Source of the DNA: Methylocystis suflitae
GTDB lineage: Bacteria; Pseudomonadota; Alphaproteobacteria; Rhizobiales; Beijerinckiaceae
Assembly (NCBI RefSeq): GCF_024448135.1
Contig: NZ_JAMRYX010000201.1
Location: 1 to 50,127 of the forward strand
DNA length: 50,127 bases
Direction of reading: 5' to 3'
The notes beneath the pieces are model-generated. The model was not told the origin of the DNA. It saw nothing but the letters and a program-made list of their open reading frames with translations, and ran no database searches. Shown piece after piece: positions 1 to 8,800 of the stretch. How positions within the stretch are numbered: the first letter of the stretch is position 1; every line of letters begins with the position of its first letter. The translations under genes were made by a program, and so were the position numbers.

Positions 1-386
1 TACGACCGACGCGGCGGCGCAAAAATTCCTGGCGGACGAGATCGGGACAGCGCCGGCCGCACCAGTGGCAGCACGGCGCCGGTCGCCGGAGTTCGACATC
101 CGAGATCATTGCGTCGCTCGCGATCGTCGGCGAGCCGGGCGATAGAAAATCATCGGGAGGCGGTGGGGGTGAACCCTGATGCGTCACGTTTTTGCATCGC
201 GCCCGGTATCGGCGCGCGCGCTCGGCATGCGTGAATCGCCCTCGGCGGCTGGCCTGGTAACGGGCTCCCGCCGCGCGCTGGCCACCCCGCCGGGCATGGG
301 GGCCGCAATCCCCGGCGCAGTAAATCTGGCCGCGATCACAACAGCTACAGATCAGCGCCTGCGCGCGACACCCAGCGCATAGAAAC
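1..386 (-). CDS. Cysteine-rich zinc-ribbon-like protein, partial at the window edge
   Basis: Reading the minus strand leftwards from about 386 gives an open frame without a stop down to base 1. Near its start it has a Cys cluster of the form C-A-G-C, then C-S-C-C-D-R-G-Q-I-Y-C, then an Arg/Ala-rich stretch ending in the segment VTHQGSP, then a second CxxC pair (CHWCGRRC). This pattern matches a family I remember as small Cys-rich proteins of unknown role often found beside insertion sequences; metal binding is inferred from the CxxC pairs. A better ATG lies at about 411-431 but in the neighbouring frame, so a one-base indel at the start is likely and the gene may be dead. The C-terminus lies outside the window. 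Confidence 0.45.
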
Positions 387-679
387 AACCTGGCTGATCC
401 AGCGTCGCCATGGTCGGATTGGCCAACGCCATGTGGACGAACGCCCAGTTTCCAGCAATATTGATCGAACATGCGTGCCCGGCACGGTGTGGGGCACGGC
501 GTCGAGCGGAACCGGCAAGTCGAGATCGACGCCGTGCTTGTCCTTGAGAAGGACAAGCTCATACCCCAACATCCACCGTGACGTCAGGCCGCCGCCACGC
601 ACCGCCGCATCAATCTCAGCCACGCACCACCATCGTCTCGGCACCCCCGGAGAAGCGGCCAAGCTCACAACCGCGCCAT

Positions 680-785
680 CTATGCGCGGATTTTCACCGC
701 CATCGACAGGTCGCCTTGCTCGAGCAACATCGACATGTCTGCGATGATTTCCCCGAGGTGTTCTATCGCTCGATCGACCTGTCTG
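680..785 (-). pseudogene. C-terminal fragment of an unidentified gene
   Basis: A minus-strand frame ending with TAG at 680-682 reads VDRAIEHLGEIIADM, then MLLEQGDLSMAVKIRA. It is regular amphipathic helix and looks like a real protein tail, unlike the surrounding shadow frames. The upstream part is overlapped by the SRAP remnant on the other strand and no start is visible. I do not recognise the family. Confidence 0.22.
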
Positions 786-1085
786 GGGCCTTGTGCCGAT
801 TTGGTGGAAGGATTCGCTCAGCAAACTGCCAGCGACGTTCAATGCGCGCGCCGAGACGGTCGCCGAAAAGCCGATGTTCCGATCGGCATTCAAGGCGCGC
901 AGATGCGTCATTCCAGCATCGGGCTTCTATGAGTGGACCGGCGCCAAGGGCGCGAAGACGCCGCACTACTTTTCAGCGCCCAACGGCCGCCCGCTTGCCT
1001 TCGCAGGACTGTGGGAGAGCGCATCCCATCCCGACACAAGGCAGATAATAGACTCGGCAACGATCATCGTCGGAGCCCCCTCGAA
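784..1085 (+). pseudogene. Broken SRAP (YedK/HMCES-type) gene
   Basis: The frame starting at WGLVP (784) continues with FNARAETV and SAFKARRCVIPASGFYEW, the most conserved internal blocks of the SOS response-associated peptidase family, which shields abasic sites in single-stranded DNA by covalent linkage through its N-terminal Cys2. The first ~60 residues, including the Met-Cys-Gly-Arg start that carries the catalytic cysteine, are absent. Homology also stops after TIIVGAPSN, before the conserved C-terminal HDRMP region. Both ends are lost, so this is a dead internal fragment. It resembles the Rhizobiales versions encoded on plasmids and islands. Confidence 0.8.
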
Positions 1086-1410
1086 CCCGAGGAAGATTTT
1101 CTTTCGGCGTGGGCATTATGCAGGCTCTTGCGCGCCAACTCGGAGGCGCGTTGGAGGTGCTTTCGGCCCGGGGGAACCACCCTAAGCGTCGCATTCGCAA
1201 GCACGACGGCGTGAAAATGATTGGCGTGGCGACCATGCCTGCAGCCATCAATGAATTTGTTGAGGTTGCCGGCTATCGCGTTCATTTCACGCCAATTCGG
1301 TTGCGCGTCATGAGAGTGCACAACGAGACCCTGAAGACAATGTGGGAATTTTATTCAGCGCTCGTTCAGTGGCTGGATGGGAAACGATGGACGAGCCTGA
1401 AGGAGATTTC
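1086..1410. other. No supported gene
   Basis: Between the SRAP fragment and the small secreted protein I see only overlapping low-quality frames with no recognisable domain, no good ribosome binding site and no repeats. Confidence 0.4.
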
Positions 1411-1576
1411 CATGTCGAGCAGAATGTCTCTCGTCGTGGCCTTGGCCACAGCTTTATCTCTCACAACCGCAGCGGCAGCGATACGAGCCATTATGACTGG
1501 CGTAGCCCAGGCAGTTAACATGATAATGACGATGATAATTAGCGCCGTCGCTCGCATTCCCGCGCGGCAGCTCTAA
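1411..1576 (+). CDS. Small putative exported peptide
   Basis: ATG at 1411 follows a strong Shine-Dalgarno (GAAGGAGAT) about six bases upstream. The 54-residue product begins with a Sec-type signal: short charged start, hydrophobic core SLVVALATALSLTTAAAA, with a plausible cleavage after the Ala run. The remaining ~30 residues are also hydrophobic and Met-rich, which is odd for a mature secreted peptide. In the +1 frame the codons after the signal read SDTSHYDWRS, more like a hydrophilic mature domain, so a frameshift just after the signal peptide is possible. No family recognised. Confidence 0.4.
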
Positions 1577-1730
1577 TCCTCTCGCGGGTTGCGCGAGCGA
1601 ACATCCTGACGTCGCCAGAGAGACTGGATCCTGGAGCAACCGGCCTCAAGAACCCGCGAAAGAGCAGCCGCTACCTTCTCCTTCTGCCGCAATCGAAATG
1701 CGCCTCCGTTGGGGCGCGAGGGAGGTCAAC

Positions 1731-1955
1731 ATGAGCCCAGCGAACGATAATCGCGATCCGTTTGTACAGCTTAAGAAGGATCTGCGTTTTGTGCTGGACC
1801 ACGAGGGTAAGCGGCTACGGAAATTTGTAAGGGTGACCGGCGTCGACGCCCCCTGGCGGCCAAACCCGCTTGTCACTCGTCTAGAGGCCGCGGCGGCACG
1901 GCTCAAAGCCGCCGGCTGGATCGGCAATGCCCACTGGCGAGATTCGATGAAATGA
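1731..1955 (+). CDS. Hypothetical protein, 74 residues
   Basis: The start at 1731 is chosen over the upstream ATG at 1698 because GGGAGG sits six bases before it. The product is charged and helical, beginning MSPANDNRDPF, with a motif KKDLRFVLDHEGKRLRKF in the first third and an Ala-rich helix near the end. No signal peptide or membrane segment is visible. The base composition and codon use look normal, which supports real coding. It is separated from the convergent gene at 2134-2538 by a terminator-like hairpin. Function unknown. Confidence 0.5.
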   Translation: MSPANDNRDPFVQLKKDLRFVLDHEGKRLRKFVRVTGVDAPWRPNPLVTRLEAAAARLKAAGWIGNAHWRDSMK

Positions 1956-1956
1956 C

Positions 1957-1999
1957 GAAAAAACGCCCCGCTGACGCCGGATGGACACGCAGCGGGACG
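1957..1999 (-). terminator. Rho-independent terminator for the minus-strand gene at 2134-2538
   Basis: CCCGCTG (1967-1973) pairs with CAGCGGG (1990-1996). On the minus strand the stem is followed by GCGTTTTTT, a good U-tract. On the plus strand the downstream sequence is only weakly T-rich, so it may also act, less strongly, for the 1731-1955 gene. Confidence 0.6.
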
Positions 2000-2133
2000 T
2001 TCTCGGCACGCCGGCGAGGGACAAATCGAACCTTCTAATTTTCCTGCTCCGTCAATTTTACGGTGCCAGCAGATGAAAGGCACTTCGCAACATGATGAAC
2101 TTTCAATTAACAGAAGCTAAAGCGTTTGAGAGA

Positions 2134-2538
2134 TCAGGAACACTTTTTTGCGACGGAAAACGCGTTTTTGCGACGGAAAAACGCGACCACATTCCCGCAA
2201 CGGCCTTCGGCGGCAGCGACTGCTTGCCTGATTTCATTCGCGGCATTCGAAACGCACAAACGGAAATATCCGCTGGCTGGACCTTCGTAGTTTATACTCA
2301 GTATGTCATGGGCACATCGCTCTGCTCGAATGGCGACAGCGTAAAATAAAGGAGGGAAGTTAGCGCCGTCGCTTAAAGCGGAAAGCGCACCTATTTCATT
2401 CTCGAGCGCCCGTCGTGCTCGGCTAGGTAACGTAGCGAGCACTTCTGACTCAAAGTGCGTTCGCAACTTAACCGCCGCATCTTGAAATGATATGACCGCC
2501 TGACTGTCGATCGGAATGTTGATATTATCTGCTTTCAT
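2134..2538 (-). CDS. Hypothetical protein, ~134 residues
   Basis: The minus-strand frame encodes a soluble, mostly helical protein starting MKADNINIPIDSQAV, with segments such as VKLRTHFESEVLATL and RRALENEIGALSAL. It contains no signal peptide or membrane helix. The last ~15 residues are encoded by two imperfect direct repeats (2144-2184), giving FFRRKNAF and FSVAKK in different registers, so the natural C-terminus may have been altered by slippage. A terminator lies 140 bases downstream. No family recognised; real coding is supported by the even codon use and by lack of a better overlapping frame. Confidence 0.45.
   Translation of the reverse strand: MKADNINIPIDSQAVISFQDAAVKLRTHFESEVLATLPSRARRALENEIGALSALSDGANFPPLFYAVAIRAERCAHDILSINYEGPASGYFRLCVSNAANEIRQAVAAAEGRCGNVVAFFRRKNAFSVAKKCS
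2144..2184. repeat. Tandem direct repeat, ~20-bp unit x2
   Basis: TTTTTGCGACGGAAAACGCG is followed directly by the same unit with one extra A. It lies inside the 3' end of the 2134-2538 gene. Confidence 0.75.
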
Positions 2539-2694
2539 CTTCGCCTCTGCTCAATCCGCATCTGAGCGTTTGGGGTTCAAACAACGTCGGGCGCACGCAA
2601 GCGCCAAGGAAATACAGAATTACGGCGATCAAATGGAGCCCACTAGGGAAAACGATTGGCATGATCAGCGGGTTGGCAGTTCCGTGGTGTCTTC

Positions 2695-3029
2695 GGACTG
2701 GACAATCGAGCCGGGATTTCGCGACACGAAGGACCTTCGTTTCGGCATGGGCCTGAGCGTTCTACGCATCGCCGATCCACAACGGCGCGACAGGCTTCTT
2801 CTTCTGAACGCCTTCGCCATCGTGCTTATGACGCTGCTCGGCGCTGCCGGCGAAAGCCTCGGCATGGACCGCCATCTCAAAGTCAATACCGCCAAACACC
2901 GAACCCATTCGTTGTTCCGACAGGGATGCATGCTTTATGAGCTGATTCCAAACATGCCGGACGCCCGGTTGCGGCCCCTCGTGGTGAGGTTTCATGAATA
3001 TCTGAGTCAACACGAAACCTTCAATCAAA
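2695..3029 (+). pseudogene. IS4-family transposase, C-terminal remnant (5' part)
   Basis: The frame contains FRDTKDLRFGMGLS, RRDRLLLLNAFA, THSLFRQGCMLYELIPNMP and LVVRFHEYL, the C-terminal third of IS4-type DDE transposases (the catalytic Glu lies just before FRDTK; here the expected IEDWFRD reads IEPGFRD, so the region around it is altered). The N-terminal two thirds are absent. The frame is cut at 3029 by the IS66 element. After removing IS66 and one copy of its 8-bp target duplication it continues at 9162 and ends TFAIV-stop at 9176-9178, so the break is fully explained by the insertion. Confidence 0.8.
3022..3029. repeat. Target site duplication of IS66, left copy
   Basis: CAATCAAA immediately precedes the IS66 end GTAAGCGCC and is repeated at 9154-9161 immediately after the other end. 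Eight bases is the normal duplication length for IS66 elements. Confidence 0.9.
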
Positions 3030-3128
3030 GTAAGCGCCGTTGGCGCCCCATTGATTTTTCGGGTTCGGGCGGATTTTCGGATGTGAGATTCTTCTGAGGG
3101 ACAGCCATGTCTCTGGAAGGATCCGAAG

Positions 3129-3536
3129 ATGAACGAGAATGCGAAGGTCGAAACGGCTTTTGGCGCAGGATTTATCGGACGTATGGATTTTCGTCGTTCA
3201 CGTTCGGGCAATCGGCTGTGGTCGAAGGAGTTGAAGGGCCGGATCGTGCGAGAGAGTCTCGCGCCTGGAGCGCGCGTCGCCGATGTAGCCCGCAAATATC
3301 GGATATGCGCGCAGCAATTGACGCAGTGGCGCCGCCAGGCGCGCACCGGACGGCTCGCGCTGGTGACCGACGGTCCCGGCGAGTTCGTGGAGATCGAACT
3401 CGAGCAACCCGCCGCTCGCAGTGAAGGCGATGCGAAGATCGAGATTGTCGTCGGCAAGGTCGTGTTGCGGCTGGAGCAGGACATCGCGTCGACGCGCATC
3501 GCCGAGATCGTGGCGGCGCTGGAGCGCGGCGCATGA
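3129..3536 (+). CDS. tnpA: IS66 accessory protein TnpA
   Basis: First gene of the IS66 triplet, 135 residues. The central part (WSKELKGRIVRESLAPGARVADVARKY, split here by description only) is the helix-turn-helix typical of IS66 Orf1/TnpA, which is needed for transposition together with TnpB and TnpC. The C-terminal half carries a conserved strand-rich segment (KIEIVVGKVVLRL) found in this family. The stop overlaps the tnpB start in ATGA at 3533-3536, indicating translational coupling. Another in-frame ATG (MDFRRSRSG) lies 19 codons in, but the first start leaves a normal family length. Sequence appears intact. Confidence 0.9.
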   Translation: MNENAKVETAFGAGFIGRMDFRRSRSGNRLWSKELKGRIVRESLAPGARVADVARKYRICAQQLTQWRRQARTGRLALVTDGPGEFVEIELEQPAARSEGDAKIEIVVGKVVLRLEQDIASTRIAEIVAALERGA

Positions 3537-3886
3537 TCATTCCGTCACAGGGGCTACGGATCGTGCTCGCCGTGCGTCCTGTCGATTTCCGCTGCGGGCA
3601 TGACGCGCTGGCCGCTCTCGTGCAGAACAAGCTCGGACTCGATCCGCATTCCGGGCTCATCGTCGTGTTCCGCTCGAAGCGAATGGATCGCTTGAAGATT
3701 TTGCTATGGGATGGAAGCGGACTCGTGCTGATCTACAAGCGTCTCGGCGATGGCGGTTTTTCTTGGCCGCAAATCAGCGACGGCGTCTTGCAATTGAGCC
3801 GGGTTCAGTTCGAAGCTCTGTTCGAGGGGCTGAACTGGAAGCGCGTCGGAGAGCGGATCGTGGCGACGCCGACCGCTGCGAACTGA
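3533..3886 (+). CDS. tnpB: IS66 accessory protein TnpB
   Basis: 117-residue protein with the hallmark TnpB blocks: an N-terminal VDFRCGHDALAALV, the central FRSKRMDRLKILLWDGSGLVL and YKRLGDGGFSWP near residue 70. These are diagnostic for IS66 Orf2 (PF05717), an accessory factor required for transposition whose biochemical role is not settled. Its start overlaps the tnpA stop by four bases and tnpC follows after about 50 bases. No disabling changes are visible. Confidence 0.95.
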   Translation: MIIPSQGLRIVLAVRPVDFRCGHDALAALVQNKLGLDPHSGLIVVFRSKRMDRLKILLWDGSGLVLIYKRLGDGGFSWPQISDGVLQLSRVQFEALFEGLNWKRVGERIVATPTAAN

Positions 3887-5459
3887 TCGCAACTTCGGCT
3901 TCATTCGGCGCCTTGCTTGCGATAGATTCGCCGACATGACGCCGAGCTTCGATTCCGCCAGACTCGCAGAGCTTCCTGCCGATCTACGCACATTGTTCGA
4001 AGCGCAGCGCGCCATACTCGAAGCCGAACGCATCCGCGCCGAGAACGAGCATCGCCGCGCCGAGAACGAGCTCGCCGCGCGCCTTCACATCGAGAGCGAG
4101 CTGGCCGCATCGAAGGAGACGGTCGAACGTCTGCAATTGCTCGTCAAGGAATATGAACGCGCGCGCTTCGGCAAGCGTTCGGAGAAGTTCGATCCCGATC
4201 AGTTGCAGCTCGTTCTGGAAGATATCGAGATCGCGATCGCCGAAGTCCAGGAGCGCGAGGACGATCGCGCGCGCCGCTCGGGGCGCCCGGCGACGAGGGA
4301 ACGAGCCGGCCGCGCCGCGCGCGCCTTTCCCGCACATCTGCCGCGCGTCGAGCGCGTGATCGAGCCAGAGAGCCTCGCATGCCCCTGCGGCTGTGGCCTG
4401 ATGGTTCGGATCGGCGAGGACCGCTCTTGCCGCCTCGACGTAACGCCGGCGCAATATCGCGTCATCGAGACCGTGCGGCCCCGCTACGCCTGTCCGAAGG
4501 ACAGCGCGGGCGTCGCCCAGGCGCCGGCGCCCGCGCATCTGATCGCGGGCGGCGTCCCCACCGAGGCGCTGCTGGCGCAAGTGGCGGTCGCCAAGTTCAG
4601 CGAGCACATGCCGCTCTACCGCCAATCGCAAGTCTTCGCGCGCCACGGCATCATGCTCGACCGCGCCGTTCTATCCGATTGGATGGGAACGACAGCCTTC
4701 CACCTCGCGCCGATCGTCGAGCGCATGAGCGCGCTGATGAAGCTGTCCGGCCGCCTGTTCATGGACGAGACTCGGGCGCCGGTTCTCGATCCCGGCCGCG
4801 GCCAGACGAAGACGGGCTATCTGTGGGCCGTTCTGCGCGACGACCGCGGCCATCGCGGCGCCGATCCGCCGATCGTGGTCTATCATTACGCGCCGGGACG
4901 CAGCGGCGAGCACGCCGAGCGGATGCTCGAAGGATTCGACGGCGTCCTCCAGGTCGACGGCTATGGAGGCTATCATCGTCTGGCGCGCGCCGAGCGCAAA
5001 GGCGGCGCGCCGCTACGGTTTGCCTGGTGCTGGAACCACGGAAGGCGCGAGATCATCGCCGCCACGCCGAAAGCAGGCTCGCCCATCGCCGAAGCGATCC
5101 TCGCGCGCATCGCCGCGCTCTATGCGATCGAGGCGGAGATCAGAGGCAAAGAGGCGTCGATCCGGCAGAGTGTTCGCGCCGAGCGGTCGCGGCCTCTCGT
5201 CGCCGAGCTCGACGATTTTTTGCGCGCCCAGGCCGCGCGCCTCTCCGGCCGCAGCGACATGGGCAAGGCCGTCGCCTATCTTCTGAATCATTGGGACGGG
5301 CTGACGCTGTTCCTCGACGACGGTCGCGTCGAGATGGATACCAACCTCGTCGAAAATCAAATCCGACCTCTGACTCTCACACGCAAGAATGCGTTGTTCG
5401 CGGGGCACGATGAAGGTGGACGTACATGGTCGCGTCTGGCTTCGCTCATCGCGACCGCG

Positions 5460-5590
5460 TTATGCCGAGCGCGGCATAAGCAGGTTTATGCCGCCCGCCG
5501 AACTATGCCGAGTGGTTCCGGTATGGCGCTTCATTGTGCCGCTGGCATCTTGCCATCGCATATACGCGCCCTCCGTTCCATTCGGCATAG
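5460..5590. repeat. Structured left end of the RIT element
   Basis: Multiple copies of an 8-bp core TTATGCCG/CTATGCCG occur here: forward at 5460 and 5486, inverted (CGGCATAA) at 5472, then CTATGCCG at 5503 and inverted CGGCATAG at 5583. The first pair forms a perfect palindrome with a 4-base centre, as in tyrosine-recombinase core sites with two binding arms. The unit 5480-5511 is repeated inverted at the far end. Confidence 0.8.
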
Positions 5591-5599
5591 TCTGTCAGC

Positions 5600-6601
5600 T
5601 CAGAGCGCCTCCAGGAATGCGAGCAGGTGGTCGTTCGGCTGGAAGCGGGTTGGCTTGCTGCGCACGTAAGGTGAGAGCTTCGCCAAAGCTGCTTCCTTGA
5701 GGGCGAGGTGGGCGTGCAGGTAGGTCTGCGTCGTCTCGACCGATTCATGCCCGAGCCACAGCGCGATCACGGAGCAGTCGACGCCGGCTTGCAGCAGTTC
5801 CATCGCAGCGCTGTGCCTCAGCACGTGCGGCGACACCCTCTTGGCCTTCAAAGACGGGCAACTCTCATGGGCGACGCGAACATATTTTCCCAGCAACGAC
5901 TGGACGCTGTCGGCACTGAGCCGGCCCCCGTGCATGTTGGGGAACAATGCTGTTGCTCCTTTCCGTGCCGGTTCCTTGAGCCATGCCTGAAGCGCGCGCC
6001 GAGCGAGTGTGGTCAGCGGAGTGGTCCTCTCCTTCCGTCCTTTGCCGACGCACCGCACGTGTGCGCCAGACCCGATGTGGACGGCGTCCCGATCAAGTCC
6101 AGTTAGCTCGGAGAGGCGCAAGCCCGTCTGGACCGCGAGCAGCAGCAAGGTGTGATCGCGGCGGCCAAGCCACGTCGTTCGATCAGGCGCGGCGAGAATC
6201 GCCTCGATCTCGGGGCGAGTCAGGAAGTGCACCTGTCGCTTGTCGTGGCGCTTGCTCGGTATGGCGAGCACACGCTGGATCAGCGAACTGTGTTCAGGTT
6301 TCTCAAAGGATACAAACCTGAAGAAGGAGCGGATGGCGGTCAGGCGCAGATTACGCGTCTTCGCGCTGGCGCCGCGCTTCGTCTCAAGATCGCTCAGGAA
6401 CGCGCCAATGAACGTTGCGTCCAGATCGGTGAGCGTTAAAGCCGACGGGGACCTCCGCAACCGCTCCTGTGCGAACATGAACAGCAGCCGGAACGTGTCC
6501 TTATATGAAGCGATCGTGTTGGCGCTGACATTACGCTGTTGCATGAGTCGCTCGGTGAAGAAGCGCTCGATCAACGGGGCGACATTGCAGGCGGGCTTCA
6601 T
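5600..6601 (-). CDS. Tyrosine recombinase, third gene of the RIT trio
   Basis: Start taken at 6601 (MKPACNVAPLIERFF) because it overlaps the preceding stop; five more codons are open upstream. The 333-residue product has a core-binding domain (TIASYKDTFRLLFMFAQ at ~residue 30), then Arg in TGLRLSELTGL, Lys in VGKGRKERTTPL, HVLRHSAAMEL, His in LWLGHESVETT and Tyr in TQTYLHAHL. This is a canonical XerC/D-like integrase layout. The C-terminal tail after the Tyr is about 40 residues. It ends about 10 bases inside the inner repeat of the left terminus. Confidence 0.92.
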   Translation of the reverse strand: MKPACNVAPLIERFFTERLMQQRNVSANTIASYKDTFRLLFMFAQERLRRSPSALTLTDLDATFIGAFLSDLETKRGASAKTRNLRLTAIRSFFRFVSFEKPEHSSLIQRVLAIPSKRHDKRQVHFLTRPEIEAILAAPDRTTWLGRRDHTLLLLAVQTGLRLSELTGLDRDAVHIGSGAHVRCVGKGRKERTTPLTTLARRALQAWLKEPARKGATALFPNMHGGRLSADSVQSLLGKYVRVAHESCPSLKAKRVSPHVLRHSAAMELLQAGVDCSVIALWLGHESVETTQTYLHAHLALKEAALAKLSPYVRSKPTRFQPNDHLLAFLEAL

Positions 6602-7524
6602 GGCGACACCTCCCATCGCCGATCCAGACGCCGCGCAGCTTCTTCCATCAACTCGGGGCAGGTCGAGAGATACCAGTAGGTATCGCGCACGCAGGCATGG
6701 CCGAGGTACGTGGAGAGCAATGGCAGTTGCTGCTCAACGTCCTTGCCTTCGCGATACCAGTCGAGCAGCGTCCGAATGGCAAAGCGATGACGGAAGTCGT
6801 GCACGCGTGGCCCGGTATGATCACCTGGGCGCCGCAGGCCGATCTCTCGGGACAGTCGCCAGAAGACGCGATGAACGTACTGGTGCAGCAGGCGACCTCC
6901 CTGCTCGGCGACGAAAAAGGTCGAACCGCAGCGCGATCCCAGATGTGCGTCGCGCCGCGTGGAATAGCCGCGCAGCGCGGTACAGGTCGTCGGATGCAAT
7001 GGCACGAGGCGCGACTTGCCGAACTTGGTCAGTCGGACCGTCAGCACGCCGGCGTCGAGGTCAACGTCATCACGCTCCAGGCCCATCGCCTCGGATATAC
7101 GCATGCCCGTCACGGCGATCAGCCCGAAAAGGGTATGGTAGGTCCATCGGCGCAGCCCGTCCTCCGGCGGCAGAGCCAGCGCCGCCGTCAGCAGCGCATC
7201 GATTTCGGCGTCGTTGTAGACATAGGGCTTGGCGCGCTTCCATCCCGGCAGCATGCCAACTGGCGGCACCTCCGTTCTCGAATCGAAGCTGGCGACATGA
7301 CGCGCGAAGCCGCGCACGTCGCTAAGCCGGAGCGCCCAGGATGCATGACGATCAGTCGGGAGTGTCGCCCATTCCAAGGCGAGCTTCGTCGTGATGATCC
7401 TGGCTTCACGCTTTTCCATAAAGGCGACGAAGTCGGCGAGCCGTCGGGTCTGGTGCTCGTACTTGTATCCCAGTCCCTTGCGCATGCTCAGGTACTTCTG
7501 GAGTGCGGAATGCAGATTGGTCAT
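6598..7524 (-). CDS. Tyrosine recombinase, second gene of the RIT trio
   Basis: The open frame extends upstream to 7938, but the start at 7524 (MTNLHSALQKYLSMRKGLG) gives the ATGA overlap with the preceding gene and the usual N-terminus, so I choose it; product about 308 residues. Catalytic residues visible: Arg in AVTGMRISEAMGL, Lys in TKFGKSRLVPL, the HDFRHRFAIRT box, His in YLGHACVRDT and Tyr in TYWYLSTCPEL. RIT elements always keep three distinct recombinases and the order is conserved, implying that they act together. The stop overlaps the third gene's start (ATGA at 6598-6601). Confidence 0.9.
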   Translation of the reverse strand: MTNLHSALQKYLSMRKGLGYKYEHQTRRLADFVAFMEKREARIITTKLALEWATLPTDRHASWALRLSDVRGFARHVASFDSRTEVPPVGMLPGWKRAKPYVYNDAEIDALLTAALALPPEDGLRRWTYHTLFGLIAVTGMRISEAMGLERDDVDLDAGVLTVRLTKFGKSRLVPLHPTTCTALRGYSTRRDAHLGSRCGSTFFVAEQGGRLLHQYVHRVFWRLSREIGLRRPGDHTGPRVHDFRHRFAIRTLLDWYREGKDVEQQLPLLSTYLGHACVRDTYWYLSTCPELMEEAARRLDRRWEVSP

Positions 7525-8762
7525 TGCACGCCTCCCGGCCAGGGAAGGCTCAAAGTTCTCAGCGCATTGATGTCGACCTTCGCGTAGATCCGGGTGGTGT
7601 CGTGGCTCTTGTGCCGCAGCAACTGTCCGATCTCCGACAAGGTCGCGCCGGATCGGAGAAGCTCTGTGGCGAGACTGTGCCGGAAGACATGGGCGCCGCG
7701 GTGTGCGCAACCTTTGATACCGGCGCGATCGAGAGCGGTCTTGGCGATCTGGGTGATCGCACATCCGGAAGCAAAGCCGACATGTGGCGCGAGTGTGCGG
7801 ACAAACAACCGTCGGCACGACGACTTTGGGCGGCCATTCCGCAGATATGCAACGATGGCTGCACCGACGTCTGGCGGTATCGGCATCCGTGCTCGCTGTC
7901 GGCCCTTGGCGTGAACGAGCATCTCGCTGGCGCGCCAATCAATATCATCGAGCGTGAGCGTCGAGACCTCGCCGGCGCGCAGGCCGAGCCTGGCCAGCAA
8001 CAAGAGAATGGCGTGGTCGCGCCGCCCCATTACCGTCGCCCGATCGCAACCGTCGAGCGCCTTCCGCACCTGAGCGGCAGACAGATAGGTCGGCAGGGTT
8101 GCGAGCTTCCAACCTCGGATCGATGGCACGCAATCCGCCAATGCGCACGGGTTCAGCTTCTGATGGTGGAGGTAACGGAGAAAGGCGCGCAGCGACGAGC
8201 ACATCGCCTTGCCCGTCTTCGGGCTCCAATCCCGGGCGTGGCGCTCAATATAGCTGGTCACGTCCCCCTGGCTGATCTTGCACAGGTCGTCGGCGCCGCC
8301 GGGGCACACCTCGTGCAGGAACCTGCGAATGACTGGGAGATGGCGAACGATGGACTTCGGAGCCAAGCCGCGTTCTGACAGCAAGTAGGCATCGAACTCC
8401 TTGAAGATCCGATCGTGCGGAGTGAGAGGTGGCGGAACCATTGGCGCGATCGCGCCGTCCTCGCGCAGCACCGACAGCCATCGCCTAAGCGCGGCTCGGT
8501 CGCCGGGTTGGATAGACTGCCTCCCGCCTCGATACCGGAGATACCGTTCAACGACCTGCTCATCGAGATCTGCCAACTTGTAGCGCCGGCCCGCGATCCA
8601 ACTCAGGAGCCCGCCAACCACGTTCAGGCATCGCCAAGTGCCGTGCCGAACAAGCTTCTCTTCGACGAGACGAGCGGCATAAAGCTCGACGAGATGTCCG
8701 TGCGGTCCGCTTTTGAGGCCCCGGTACAGCTGGCTTCTACCCAGGTAGTCTTCAACTTCCAT
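7521..8762 (-). CDS. Tyrosine recombinase, first gene of the RIT trio
   Basis: 413 residues, the longest of the trio and the promoter-proximal one. The N-terminal SAM-like core-binding region (about residues 110-200) carries KSIVRHLPVIRRFLHEV. The catalytic domain shows Arg in LLARLGLRAGEVS, Lys in HAKGRQRARMP, the HVFRHSLATEL box with His and the second Arg, the late His in LRHKSHDTTRIY, and the nucleophilic Tyr in the same block. All six catalytic positions are therefore present. The first ~100 residues are an extra domain absent from the shorter partners. Its stop overlaps the next start (ATGA at 7521-7524). Confidence 0.9.
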   Translation of the reverse strand: MEVEDYLGRSQLYRGLKSGPHGHLVELYAARLVEEKLVRHGTWRCLNVVGGLLSWIAGRRYKLADLDEQVVERYLRYRGGRQSIQPGDRAALRRWLSVLREDGAIAPMVPPPLTPHDRIFKEFDAYLLSERGLAPKSIVRHLPVIRRFLHEVCPGGADDLCKISQGDVTSYIERHARDWSPKTGKAMCSSLRAFLRYLHHQKLNPCALADCVPSIRGWKLATLPTYLSAAQVRKALDGCDRATVMGRRDHAILLLLARLGLRAGEVSTLTLDDIDWRASEMLVHAKGRQRARMPIPPDVGAAIVAYLRNGRPKSSCRRLFVRTLAPHVGFASGCAITQIAKTALDRAGIKGCAHRGAHVFRHSLATELLRSGATLSEIGQLLRHKSHDTTRIYAKVDINALRTLSLPWPGGVQ

Positions 8763-8800
8763 CTTCCTGTTCTCCGCTGTTTAAAGCGGAGAGACAGAAC

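Noticed and set aside
2762-3499. 245-codon minus-strand frame over IS4 and IS66 sequences
   Set aside because: It spans the boundary of two elements and is antisense to recognisable transposase frames.
4379-5413. 344-codon plus-strand frame inside tnpC
   Set aside because: Arg-rich shadow of TnpC in another frame; TnpC motifs are unambiguous.
6240-7325. 361-codon plus-strand frame across the RIT recombinases
   Set aside because: Antisense of recombinase genes with clear catalytic motifs; no domain of its own.
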